A stretch of DNA of 64,000 bases from Imperialibacter sp964351395. Lineage in GTDB: Bacteria; Bacteroidota; Bacteroidia; Cytophagales; Cyclobacteriaceae. The stretch's first letter is position 1. Every line of letters begins with the position of its first letter. The notes under the pieces were generated by a model. That model ran no database searches, had not been told where the DNA came from, and saw nothing but the letters and a program-made list of their open reading frames with translations. The stretch spans positions 1 through 64,000 of the forward strand of contig CAYGOF010000006.1 of NCBI GenBank assembly GCA_964351395.1, given 5' to 3'. Positions 18,569 through 26,849 of the stretch are shown here, one piece after another. Both the position numbers and the translations under genes were made by a program.

Positions 18569-19978
18569 TTGCTATCTTTTTTCAGAATTAACGACCCTTA
18601 TCGCCTCATTTTTGTGCTGTTGCTGTTACTTATGGCGAGGGCTCCGTTTTACCTGTTGGGCATACCGCTTTCTATCCCAGAGTTACATTGGAGACTTGTA
18701 GGCGAAGCCATGGCCAATGGAGGCCATCTTTATATTGATATCTGGGATGATATAGGCCCTCTTTCAGGGTTTGTGTATCGCTGGATTTATACCTTGTTTG
18801 GAACGGCCAGATGGCCGCTTTATACGCTATCGGCCCTGCTCGTGATTATACAGGCGGGTCTGTTTAATCAGGTATTGTTGCGACATAAGGCTTATAAGGA
18901 AAACACCTATGTGCCGGCCCTTTTTTATATGATGTATATGAACCTTGCGTTCGATTTCATCACGTTACCGCCCATCTTGTTCAGCCTCACGTTTATTTTG
19001 CTAGCTATCAACAATATTTTTCAGCGGATTGACAATCCAAGCAGGGATGAACTGTTCCTGTATACAGGGCTTTATCTGGGTGTGGCCATTTTATTTTACC
19101 TGCCGCTGGTGCCGTTTCTTTTTACCACTAGCCTCTCTTTAGCACTTTTTACAGGTTCTATTCCTCGTCGTTTTATCTTGCTCTTCTTTGGTTTCTTTCT
19201 CGTTCTTGGCATTGGGTATACCTATTACTATTGGTTCGATGGCAACCACGAATTTCAATTACAATTCATTGAATCTTTGTGGACGCTAGACAAACATTAC
19301 CTGGCTTCAACTTTTGAGTTATTGGTCATTGGCGGTGTATCGCTGTTCGTGCTTTTGATTGCGCTATTTAGAATCTATTCAAAATCCAGGTTCGCCAACT
19401 ATCAGGTGAAATTCCAGCAGGTAATGTTTATTGGAATAGTAGCCGGCTTTATCACGCTTAGCATCTCCAACGAAATCACTCCCCAACTTCTAATGATTTT
19501 TGTTCCCCCTCTGGCCTTTTTTACCACTCATTATGTGCTGGAAATGAGAAGAAGAATCTGGGCCGAGATTTTTACCGTGCTGCTTTTTGTGCTTGTTCTT
19601 GGCTGGAGTTATGTAGTGTTTGTGTCGCCTGCTTTTCTAAAAGATGTAGTTGCTTTTGATAGGTATTTCGTTGACCGGCAGCTGCTGTCCGCTGAGCTTG
19701 AAGGGAAGAAAATTTGGGTGATTGGAGACGCAATTAGCTATTATGAAAATGGCTCTCTTGGGACTAAATACCTAAATTGGGATTTAAGTATGTCTGAAGT
19801 CACACAGCTTGACTACTATGAAAATGTGGAAAGTGTGTTCAATAATATCAATAATGAGCGGCCAGAAGTAATAGTTGATTTGGAGCTCATCATGCCGAAA
19901 CTGATCGAGCGTGCACCCGAAATTGGAGACAGGTATGTGCAAGTCAGAGGATCTAACTACTATGTAATCAAAGAGTGA
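18569..19978 (+). CDS. Polytopic membrane protein (DUF6427-like)
   Basis: The 469-residue protein has roughly ten hydrophobic helices across residues 12-360 and a soluble C-terminal region (LSAELEGKKIWVIGDAISYY onward) of about 100 residues. The start is a TTG (MLSFFRINDPYRLI); the upstream in-frame ATG is blocked by a stop, and the FRINDPYR N-terminus looks conserved. Layout and N-terminus resemble the uncharacterised DUF6427 membrane proteins of Bacteroidota, with some resemblance to polyprenyl-linked glycosyltransferases. No catalytic motif stands out. It is divergent from rbfA across an 85-bp gap and meets rpiB tail-to-tail with no spacer. Confidence 0.6.
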   Translation: MLSFFRINDPYRLIFVLLLLLMARAPFYLLGIPLSIPELHWRLVGEAMANGGHLYIDIWDDIGPLSGFVYRWIYTLFGTARWPLYTLSALLVIIQAGLFNQVLLRHKAYKENTYVPALFYMMYMNLAFDFITLPPILFSLTFILLAINNIFQRIDNPSRDELFLYTGLYLGVAILFYLPLVPFLFTTSLSLALFTGSIPRRFILLFFGFFLVLGIGYTYYYWFDGNHEFQLQFIESLWTLDKHYLASTFELLVIGGVSLFVLLIALFRIYSKSRFANYQVKFQQVMFIGIVAGFITLSISNEITPQLLMIFVPPLAFFTTHYVLEMRRRIWAEIFTVLLFVLVLGWSYVVFVSPAFLKDVVAFDRYFVDRQLLSAELEGKKIWVIGDAISYYENGSLGTKYLNWDLSMSEVTQLDYYENVESVFNNINNERPEVIVDLELIMPKLIERAPEIGDRYVQVRGSNYYVIKE

Positions 19979-20413
19979 TCAACAGCCTATTTTGTTAATC
20001 CTTCTTTCATGTCGGCCACCTTCAAACCCAGTCGACAGAAAAGTCATCACCATTTTTTCGGCCAATGAATAGTCAACGAACCGTTCTGGTAGGCACAAGA
20101 TATTAGCGTTATTGTGCTGCCGTGCCAGTGACGCTAGCTCCTCATTCCAACATAAAGCAGCCCTTATGCCCTGGTGCTTATTGGCTGTCATGGCTACTCC
20201 ATTCCCACTCCCGCATACAAGGACGCCGAAATCGAAGTCATGATCTTCGACGGCCGAGGCTACAGGGTGCGCGAAATCTGCATAATCGGTGGAATCGGCG
20301 CTATAGGTGCCAAAGTCTTTCACTTCGTGGCCTTCGTTTTTCAAAAAGGCCACGATCTTTTCTTTATACCCGAAGCCAGCATGGTCGGCCCCTAGCGCGA
20401 TTTTTAACTTCAT
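19979..20413 (-). CDS. rpiB: Ribose-5-phosphate isomerase B
   Basis: The 144-residue protein matches RpiB in length and motifs. The N-terminal GADHAGFGYKEKI loop binds phosphate, Cys67 in VLVCGSGNGVAMTANK is the catalytic base, and the tail GGRHERRINKI supplies phosphate-binding basic residues. It interconverts ribose 5-phosphate and ribulose 5-phosphate in the non-oxidative pentose phosphate pathway. Its ATG overlaps the tatC stop codon by 4 bp (ATGA), indicating translational coupling in a glyA-tatC-rpiB operon. An allose-6-phosphate isomerase is an unlikely alternative. Confidence 0.93.
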   Translation of the reverse strand: MKLKIALGADHAGFGYKEKIVAFLKNEGHEVKDFGTYSADSTDYADFAHPVASAVEDHDFDFGVLVCGSGNGVAMTANKHQGIRAALCWNEELASLARQHNNANILCLPERFVDYSLAEKMVMTFLSTGFEGGRHERRINKIGC

Positions 20414-21237
20414 GATCGGTTTCGTTTTAGCTCCTCTCTTGCCTCTTTCCGCTTGATCCTTTTGGAAATATAGATACTTACTTCATATAGTCCGATGATT
20501 GGCAACGCCACCAACATTTGGCTGAATGGGTCGGGAGGGGTGATTACAGCGCCAACGATGAAGATCACAACAATTGCATGCTTTCGGTAATTAATAAGGA
20601 ATTCGGGCGTTACAATTCCCGCTTTCGTTAGAAAATACATAACGATCGGAAGCTGAAAAATCAAGCCGCTGGAAAGCACCAGCGTTACAACGGTCGATAC
20701 ATAGGAGATGATATCGAATTCGTTGAGAATTGAGGGATCAAGCTGATAGTTGGCCAGGAAGTAAACAGATACAGGAGTAACTATAAAATAGCCAAACAGC
20801 ACACCCACCATGAAAAGGAAGCTGACGAAAAAGGTCGCACCCCGTGTCAGGTTTCGTTCATGTGAATAGAGTCCGGGAGCGACGAAGCGCCAAATCTCCC
20901 AAAAGGCATAGGGAAACGCACAAATCAGGCCTACCACCAGCGAAGAAGTAATGTGCATGGTAAACTGCCCTGTGAGCTGTCTGCTTTGAATAATGAAAGG
21001 AAGTTCGTTGATACATAGCGCATCAATTTTCACAATCTCAGAAAGCTTGCAAAGCATCCGATACGACCAGAAGTCAGTCTTTGACGGGCCAAGAATGAGC
21101 ACACCAAAGATGAAGCCCTTGGAAACAAAGGCCGCCACTGCAAAAACCATTACCGATGCTACCGAACGTACAAGGTGCCACCGGAGCTCTTCCAGGTGGT
21201 CTATGAACGACATTTCTTTCTCTTCACTCTCCGCCAC
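20410..21237 (-). CDS. tatC: Sec-independent protein translocase TatC
   Basis: The 275-residue protein opens with MAESEEKEMSFIDHLEELRWHLVRS, the TatC signature in which the FxxHLEELR motif recognises the twin-arginine signal. Six membrane helices follow, including FAVAAFVSKGFIFGVLILGPS, the conserved FAYPFWEIWRFVAPGLY-like segment (FPYAFWEIWRFVAPGLYSHER) and IVVIFIVGAVITPPDPFSQML. TatC is the receptor of the twin-arginine export channel for folded proteins. A likely client, the Tat-signal molybdoenzyme at 41780-44041, lies in the same window. It begins 15 bp downstream of the glyA stop and overlaps the start of rpiB. No tatA gene is visible here. Confidence 0.95.
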   Translation of the reverse strand: MAESEEKEMSFIDHLEELRWHLVRSVASVMVFAVAAFVSKGFIFGVLILGPSKTDFWSYRMLCKLSEIVKIDALCINELPFIIQSRQLTGQFTMHITSSLVVGLICAFPYAFWEIWRFVAPGLYSHERNLTRGATFFVSFLFMVGVLFGYFIVTPVSVYFLANYQLDPSILNEFDIISYVSTVVTLVLSSGLIFQLPIVMYFLTKAGIVTPEFLINYRKHAIVVIFIVGAVITPPDPFSQMLVALPIIGLYEVSIYISKRIKRKEAREELKRNRS

Positions 21238-21252
21238 AGTCGTAATCGTTAA

Positions 21253-22524
21253 TTATTTGTAAAGAGGGAAGTTCTTCATCCAGCTATTCACCTCACCTTT
21301 TATAGCTGCTAATTTTGTTTCGTTTTCATGGTTCATCAATGCATCGTCAACAAGGTCAGCTATTTTCTGCATGTCATCTTCCTTCAATCCACGGGTGGTC
21401 ATGGCTGCTGTGCCAAGTCTCATTCCAGAAGTAACAAATGGGGATTTGTCGTCGAATGGAACCATATTTTTATTGATCGTGATATCTGCTTTGATCAAGC
21501 CGTTTTCTGCCTGTTTGCCGCTTAGATTTTTGGGCCTAAGGTCAATCAGCATCATGTGGTTGTCAGTACCATCCGAAATAACTTTGTATCCTTTGTCTAC
21601 AAATGCTTGGGCCATCACCTCAGCGTTTTTCTTTACCTGAAGCACGTAGGCCATGTATTCTTCTGAAAGCGCTTCCTGGAAAGCTATTGCTTTAGCTGCA
21701 ATTACATGCTCCAGAGGGCCACCTTGCGTGCCGGGGAAAACGCCTCCATCCAGCAATGCTGTCATCATTTTCAAATCTCCTTTTGGTGTTTTCAAACCAA
21801 AAGGATTTTCAAAATCTTCTCTCATCATGATCATCCCACCCCTGGGTCCACGCAGGGTTTTGTGTGTGGTAGTGGTTACGATATGGCAGTAGTCCAACGG
21901 GTCGTTGAGCAAGCCTCTGGCAATAAGCCCTGCCGGATGGGATACATCTGCTAGCAATAGCGCACCAATTTCATCGGCAATAGCCCTGAGTCTTTCATAA
22001 TCCCAGTCGCGACTGTAAGCAGAAGCACCGCAAATCATCAACTTAGGCTTTTCTTTTTTCGCCGTGGCTTCCACTACGTCATAATTGATCACACCAGTTT
22101 CTTTTTCGACGCCGTAGAAACTAGGCTTATATAGTTTTCCCGAAAAGTTCACGGTAGATCCATGGGTAAGATGCCCACCATGCGACAAGTCAAAACCAAG
22201 TATTTTATCTCCGGGATTAAGTACAGCCAACATCACCGCGGCATTTGCCTGAGCGCCAGAATGTGGTTGTACGTTTGCCCATGTAGCGCCGAATAATTCC
22301 TTGGCCCGCTCGATCGCCATTGTTTCAATTTCATCGACAACCTCACAGCCTCCATAATACCGTTTGCCAGGTAGTCCCTCGGCATACTTGTTCGTAAGCA
22401 CGGTGCCCATAGCTTCGATTACCTGTGGAGAAGCAAAATTCTCCGAGGCAATCAATTCTATTCCGTCTTCTTGTCTTTTTTTCTCTTTCTGGATGAGGTC
22501 AAAAATCGTCGTATCTCTTTGCAT
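21253..22524 (-). CDS. glyA: Serine hydroxymethyltransferase
   Basis: At 423 residues the protein has the full SHMT architecture. MQRDTTIFDLIQKEKKRQEDGIELIASENFAS is the conserved N-terminus, and PGKRYYGGCEVVDEIE and QPHSGAQANAAV lie in the PLP pocket. LLADVSHPAGLI supplies the aspartate. The TTTTHKTLRGPRGG motif carries the PLP-binding lysine near residue 222. It transfers the serine hydroxymethyl group to tetrahydrofolate, giving glycine and 5,10-methylene-THF, the main one-carbon entry. It heads an operon with tatC and rpiB; a Bacteroidota-type promoter lies just upstream at 22544-22574. Confidence 0.96.
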   Translation of the reverse strand: MQRDTTIFDLIQKEKKRQEDGIELIASENFASPQVIEAMGTVLTNKYAEGLPGKRYYGGCEVVDEIETMAIERAKELFGATWANVQPHSGAQANAAVMLAVLNPGDKILGFDLSHGGHLTHGSTVNFSGKLYKPSFYGVEKETGVINYDVVEATAKKEKPKLMICGASAYSRDWDYERLRAIADEIGALLLADVSHPAGLIARGLLNDPLDYCHIVTTTTHKTLRGPRGGMIMMREDFENPFGLKTPKGDLKMMTALLDGGVFPGTQGGPLEHVIAAKAIAFQEALSEEYMAYVLQVKKNAEVMAQAFVDKGYKVISDGTDNHMMLIDLRPKNLSGKQAENGLIKADITINKNMVPFDDKSPFVTSGMRLGTAAMTTRGLKEDDMQKIADLVDDALMNHENETKLAAIKGEVNSWMKNFPLYK

Positions 22525-22543
22525 TTCAGGAATTATTTGTGGT

Positions 22544-22574
22544 CAAAGTTAGCGCAAGCAGTAGAAATTACCAA
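22544..22574 (-). promoter_or_regulatory. Bacteroidota-type promoter of the glyA operon
   Basis: On the minus strand a -7 element TAACTTTG (22551-22544) matches TAnnTTTG exactly. A TTGG at 22574-22571 stands about 20 bp upstream, close to the -33 position. Transcription would start near 22538, giving a leader of about 15 nt. Confidence 0.45.
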
Positions 22575-22797
22575 TTGAAATACGAGAGGGATTAAAAGGC
22601 ATTTTTCAGCGCATTGTTTGTAAGCTTTTTTTGGCATTCTAGTGTTGATTTATTTGGGACTACCCTTGCGTCGCATCGAGGCCTTTATGTTGTTTTACCG
22701 AAAAAAAACGCACATTTTTGTTGCTATTTGAAAAATGGAAGCAATATCCACTCAGCACAATCCTGTCTGATCGGAAATTAATGAGAAGGTAAAGAGT

Positions 22798-23862
22798 ATG
22801 GCACTAGAAGAATATCGGAAGCAGATAGATGATTTGGACAACAGGATTTTGGACCTCCTGGCTCAAAGAATGGAAGTCGTAAAGCATGTAGGCGACCTGA
22901 AGCGAAAAACCAATGCAACGATTTACCGCCCGGAAAGAGAGAAAGCGATCATTGACCGACTTGATCAAATGAACAAAGGCTTGCTCAACAGGGCTGCCAT
23001 TGAAGCGATATTTCTGGAAATTTTTGCCGTAGCTCGCAACCTTGAACTTCCAGAAAGAGTGGCCTATCTTGGCCCTGAGGGGAGCTTTACTCATCAGGCT
23101 GCCGAAAGTAGGTATGGGGCTATGAGTACTTACACTTCCTTGAATTCTATCGAAGCGGTTTTTGAAACGGTGAAAAGTGACAGGGCCAGGTTTGGGGTGG
23201 TGCCAATAGAAAACAATCAGGAAGGGGTGGTGCAGGAAACCATAGACTTGCTTGGGCGTTACGACCTGAATATTATCGCTGAGCTACCGCTTGCCATACA
23301 TTTTGCTTTTGCAACTGAAGAGGAGAACCTTAAGAGCATCAAGAAAATCTATTCGAAGGATATTGCCTTTCGCCAGTGTAGCTCTTTCATTGAAGACCAC
23401 TTCGATAAAAATGTTGAGCTGGTTCCTGTCAATTCAACTAGTACTGCAGTAAAGATTGCTAAGGAAGAAAAAGGTGCGGCAGCTATTTGTGCGCACATAG
23501 CTGCCAAAGAGTATGATTTGCCTATCCTGTTCGAAAATATTGAAGACTCGGGAGAGAATTCTACCAGGTTTGTGATTCTTTGCAAGGGCCACTTCAACGA
23601 ACCCAGTAACAATGACAAGACGTCCATATTGGCTCGTCTTGAGGATCAACCGGGAGCCCTGGTTACATTCCTACAAGAGTTCCATAAAGCGAAAATAAAC
23701 CTTTGTAAAGTAGAAAGCCGCCCCGCCAAGGAAGGCTCCAATTTCAAATATATTTTCTACATCGATTTTGACGGACACTTCAATGACAGAAGAGTTCAAA
23801 AAGTTGTGAAGAACTACTGGCATAACATCAAGTGGCTGGGTAGCTATGTCAAGTTAGTCTGA
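22798..23862 (+). CDS. pheA: Bifunctional chorismate mutase / prephenate dehydratase
   Basis: The 354-residue protein is a three-domain P-protein. Residues 1-85 are an AroQ-type chorismate mutase (YRKQIDDLDNRILDLLAQRMEVVKHVGDLKR). Residues 88-265 are the prephenate dehydratase (VAYLGPEGSFTHQAA, PIENNQEGVVQETIDLL, and the STRFVIL motif carrying the catalytic Thr-Arg-Phe). Residues 275-354 are an ACT domain (SILARLEDQPGALVTFLQEF, KVESRP) that senses phenylalanine. It converts chorismate to phenylpyruvate and is probably feedback-inhibited by phenylalanine through the ACT domain. The ATG follows a GAGAAGG-like ribosome-binding stretch. No convincing attenuator was found in the 273-bp upstream gap. 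Confidence 0.95.
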   Translation: MALEEYRKQIDDLDNRILDLLAQRMEVVKHVGDLKRKTNATIYRPEREKAIIDRLDQMNKGLLNRAAIEAIFLEIFAVARNLELPERVAYLGPEGSFTHQAAESRYGAMSTYTSLNSIEAVFETVKSDRARFGVVPIENNQEGVVQETIDLLGRYDLNIIAELPLAIHFAFATEEENLKSIKKIYSKDIAFRQCSSFIEDHFDKNVELVPVNSTSTAVKIAKEEKGAAAICAHIAAKEYDLPILFENIEDSGENSTRFVILCKGHFNEPSNNDKTSILARLEDQPGALVTFLQEFHKAKINLCKVESRPAKEGSNFKYIFYIDFDGHFNDRRVQKVVKNYWHNIKWLGSYVKLV

Positions 23863-23930
23863 TGAAAAAAGATTTTGCCCGAAAAGAACGAAACTGACTT
23901 TTACGTCGTTTTTTATCTAATCTGGGAAAT

Positions 23931-23948
23931 AATTTGAGGCCTCAAATT
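23931..23948. promoter_or_regulatory. Perfect 18-bp palindrome upstream of secreted-protein gene
   Basis: AATTTGAGGCCTCAAATT is an uninterrupted palindrome located 60 bp before the ATG at 24008. Without a spacer it is poor as an RNA hairpin and resembles a dimeric repressor operator. The regulator is unknown. Confidence 0.5.
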
Positions 23949-24007
23949 CCAAAGCACATCAAACAGGTGTGCTTCCAGGGAAAAGAACACAAAAACATCC
24001 ATCAAAA

Positions 24008-24523
24008 ATGAAAAAGTTATCATTAATAGCCGCTATGGCTTTAGCGATTGGAATTGTGATTGAGGCCAATGCCCAACAAATTGAAATTGGTAAAAACAAA
24101 AAAATTGAAAGAAGTGAAGTGCCCATACGGATCCTGAAAAGCCTTGCCAATGAGTTTCCTGAAACGAATGACTTCCAGGACCAGAATTGGTATTTGCATT
24201 ACATGGAGGGCAAAGGCGACCTTACTGCCAAGGTGTACAAGGTAGTGATAGAAAATGCCGACCTGGATTTTACTGCCTACTATAAGCCGGACGGCGAATT
24301 TGAGAAAGCCAATGAAATGAAGAAGCATGTGCAACTTCCTGAAGCAGTAGCTTCTACCATTAAGTCCCAGTACAGCAACTGGCAGGTAATTGATAAAAAT
24401 GAAATCATATCAGTTGGGACGTTCAACCGCGATAGGTTTGAAGTTCAGTTGGAAAGAGGTGAAATCGAGCGACTGATTGTTATTTCTCCCGATGGCAAAG
24501 TCATCAGAGACAGGCATTCGTAA
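24008..24523 (+). CDS. Secreted PepSY-like protein
   Basis: The ATG at 24008 gives a 171-residue precursor with a clean signal peptide (MKKLSLIAAMALAIGIVIEANAQ); the longer frame from 23969 would hide it. The mature part holds two similar segments, each with a VPIRILKSLANEFPE or LPEAVASTIKSQYSNW helix followed by beta strands (VYKVVIENADLDFTAYY, RFEVQLERGEIERLIVISPDGKVI). This is the layout of the PepSY-like (DUF2874-type) secreted proteins common in Bacteroidota. They are thought to bind or inhibit periplasmic partners, but no function is established. A palindrome 60 bp upstream may regulate it; a strong terminator follows. Confidence 0.7.
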   Translation: MKKLSLIAAMALAIGIVIEANAQQIEIGKNKKIERSEVPIRILKSLANEFPETNDFQDQNWYLHYMEGKGDLTAKVYKVVIENADLDFTAYYKPDGEFEKANEMKKHVQLPEAVASTIKSQYSNWQVIDKNEIISVGTFNRDRFEVQLERGEIERLIVISPDGKVIRDRHS

Positions 24524-24540
24524 ACAAAATTAAAGGAAGA

Positions 24541-24565
24541 AGGGAGCTCAATGCTCCCTTTTTTT
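24541..24565. terminator. Intrinsic terminator between convergent genes
   Basis: AGGGAGC (24541-24547) pairs with GCTCCCT (24553-24559) around a 5-nt loop, followed by seven T residues. It ends the secreted-protein gene and overlaps the 3' end of the opposing GH3 gene. Confidence 0.85.
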
Positions 24566-26090
24566 ATGCTGTTATCCTGATCATTTCAAGTAGTTCATCG
24601 ATGTACTCTCTTGAATTTGATAGCCGGGGCACTTTATTTTGCCCGCCTAGTTTACCACGTCTTTTCATCCACTGATAAAACGTGCCCTCTTCCACTACAT
24701 GCAAAACCGGCATTTCCAATGCAATACTCTTGTATCGTTTGGCGTCGTAATCCGAATTAATTTCACGAAGTACTGAGTCCAGCACCTGTATAAAGTAATC
24801 TCGATCCTGGGGTTCTTTCATGAACTCCATGACCCATTCATGAGCTCCTTTTTTGCCTCCTTCAAGGTAGCGGGGGGCCGCTGTAAAGTTGCTGATTACA
24901 GCTGCCGTTTGTTTGCAGGCTTCGGTAATGGCTTTTTCGGCATTTTCGATAATTAATTCCTCTCCAAATGCGTTGATGAAGTGCTTGGTGCGGCCACTGA
25001 TTTTTACTCGGAACGGTTTAATGGAGGTGAATTTTACTGTGTCACCAATTCTGTATCGCCAAAGGCCCGCATTAGTGGTGATCACCATCGCATAGTTTTG
25101 CCCTATTTCTACCTGATCAAGGGTAAGCGCCCTCGGATGCTCAGCATCTAACTCCTCAAACGGGACAAACTCATAGAAAATGCCATAGTCCAGCATCAAT
25201 AGCATCTCGTCGGAATTACGTTGGTCCTGAATGCCAAAAAACCCCTCAGACGCATTGTAAGTCTCCATATACCGCATGCCGTCGGAAGGAATGAGCGACT
25301 TGAAAAGTTCTTTATAAGGTGGAAAAGCCACAGCACCATGAAAAAACACTTCAAGGTTTGGCCATACTTCCAATATATTGCTTTTACCTGTCAGCGTGAG
25401 CATCTTCTGTAGCAACACTACGGTCCAGGTAGGTACGCCGCTGATGCTGGTAACATTTTCATCCATGGTGGTAGACACCATCATTTCGATTTTCTCCTCC
25501 CATTCATCCATTAGCGCGATTTCCATACTTGGCGTGCTAACAAACTGGACCCACAACGGTAGATTTTTGATGATTACTGCCGACACATCGCCGTAGTAAG
25601 AATTGGCATTTTTGTCAAACTGGTTGATCTGCTGACTACCTCCAATGGTAAGTCCTTTACCAGTAAACAGCTTTGATTCAGGGTAATTGTTGACGTAAAT
25701 AGAAATGAGGTCCTTGCCGCCTTTGAAATGGCAGTCTTCAAGCGCCTCAGGCGATACTGGAATAAACTTGCTTCGGGCGTTGGTAGTGCCGGAAGATTTG
25801 GCGAACCATCGTACTTCGCTGGGCCAAAGCACATTTTGCTCACCCTTCATCAATCGGTCTATGTATGGGGCAAGCTCTTCGTAGGAAACGATTGGGACTC
25901 TCTTTTGAAACTCTTCGTGGTTTTTGAAGTCTACGAAGCCGTATTTTTTACCGTACTCAGTGTCTTTACCTCTTTGGATCAAGCGCTGGAAGAGCTCCTC
26001 CTGGACTTCAAAAGGATACTTCATGAAAAGCTCAATCTGATGAATGCGCTTCTTCATCACCCAGGTCAAAATCGAATTGAGTATTTCCAT
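24564..26090 (-). CDS. GH3-family acyl-adenylate-forming enzyme
   Basis: The 508-residue protein belongs to the GH3 branch of the adenylate-forming ANL superfamily. The ATP-binding signature is RWFAKSSGTTNARSKFIP near residue 95. Later motifs include MRYMETYNASEGFFGIQDQ, QNYAMVITTNAGLWRYRIGDTVKF and the hinge-like VKISGRTKHFINAFGEELI. Plant GH3 enzymes join amino acids to hormones such as indole-acetate or jasmonate; bacterial members are uncharacterised for the most part. The substrate is therefore unknown. It lies 12 bp after lptB in a recJ-lptB-GH3 gene string, so expression with envelope and DNA-repair genes is likely, though a functional link is not implied. Confidence 0.88.
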   Translation of the reverse strand: MEILNSILTWVMKKRIHQIELFMKYPFEVQEELFQRLIQRGKDTEYGKKYGFVDFKNHEEFQKRVPIVSYEELAPYIDRLMKGEQNVLWPSEVRWFAKSSGTTNARSKFIPVSPEALEDCHFKGGKDLISIYVNNYPESKLFTGKGLTIGGSQQINQFDKNANSYYGDVSAVIIKNLPLWVQFVSTPSMEIALMDEWEEKIEMMVSTTMDENVTSISGVPTWTVVLLQKMLTLTGKSNILEVWPNLEVFFHGAVAFPPYKELFKSLIPSDGMRYMETYNASEGFFGIQDQRNSDEMLLMLDYGIFYEFVPFEELDAEHPRALTLDQVEIGQNYAMVITTNAGLWRYRIGDTVKFTSIKPFRVKISGRTKHFINAFGEELIIENAEKAITEACKQTAAVISNFTAAPRYLEGGKKGAHEWVMEFMKEPQDRDYFIQVLDSVLREINSDYDAKRYKSIALEMPVLHVVEEGTFYQWMKRRGKLGGQNKVPRLSNSREYIDELLEMIRITA

Positions 26091-26102
26091 CGGGGTTGTT
26101 TG

Positions 26103-26834
26103 CTACACTTTTCTTTTTAACTCGAAATGCTTACCCAAATACACTCTTCTTACCTGTTCGTCAGCTGCTAGTTCCTCTGCGGTTCCTGATTTCAATAGCT
26201 TGCCTTCGAACATCAAATAAGCCCTGTCGGTAATCGACAAGGTTTCGTTAACATTGTGGTCTGTGATAAGTATTCCGATGTCCTTTTTCTTTAGCTGAGC
26301 CACAATACTTTGAATTTCCTCAACAGCGATTGGGTCCACTCCTGCAAAAGGTTCGTCTAATAATACGAAATTGGGATCAACTGCCAAAGCCCTGGCAATT
26401 TCTGTTCTTCTTCTTTCGCCACCTGAAAGTACCATCCCAAGGTTTTTTCGCACGTGGCCAAGACTGAATTCTTCAAGAAGGCTTTCCAGCTTTTCCTTTT
26501 GCGCTGCCTTGGGAATGTTTCTCATTTCCAGCACGGCCATAATATTTTCCTCCACACTGAGCTTCCTGAAAACAGATGCTTCCTGTGCCAGGTATCCAAT
26601 CCCAAGCTTAGCCCGGCGGTACATCGGAAGATCTGTGATATTTTCTTTGTCCAGAAAGATTTCACCGTCGTTGGGCTTTATCAGACCAACAATCATGTAA
26701 AATGAAGTGGTTTTTCCTGCTCCATTCGGACCAAGCAGGCCTACAATTTCCCCCTGCGAAACCTCCACTGAAACGTCGTTGACTACGCAGCGCCCTTTAT
26801 ATTTCTTTACAAGATTATTTGCACTTAGTTTCAT
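26103..26834 (-). CDS. lptB: LPS export ABC transporter ATP-binding protein
   Basis: The 243-residue ATPase shows GPNGAGKTT (Walker A), LSGGERRRTEIARAL (signature), FVLLDEPFAGVDP (Walker B) and ITDHNVNETLSITDRAYLM (H-loop). The 'LTDHNV' and 'RYLGxxF'-like tail (RRVYLGKHFEL) and the length are characteristic of LptB rather than other branched ABC ATPases. With LptFG it drives lipopolysaccharide from the inner to the outer membrane. The lptFG, lptA and lptC genes are not in this window. It lies 15 bp after the recJ stop. Confidence 0.93.
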   Translation of the reverse strand: MKLSANNLVKKYKGRCVVNDVSVEVSQGEIVGLLGPNGAGKTTSFYMIVGLIKPNDGEIFLDKENITDLPMYRRAKLGIGYLAQEASVFRKLSVEENIMAVLEMRNIPKAAQKEKLESLLEEFSLGHVRKNLGMVLSGGERRRTEIARALAVDPNFVLLDEPFAGVDPIAVEEIQSIVAQLKKKDIGILITDHNVNETLSITDRAYLMFEGKLLKSGTAEELAADEQVRRVYLGKHFELKRKV

Positions 26835-26849
26835 CGATTTTCTCCGTAA

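Noticed and set aside
22687..22731. A 14-codon frame (MLFYRKKTHIFVAI) before pheA that could be a leader peptide
   Set aside because: It has only two Phe codons, and no attenuator hairpins follow it, so phenylalanine-dependent attenuation is not supported.
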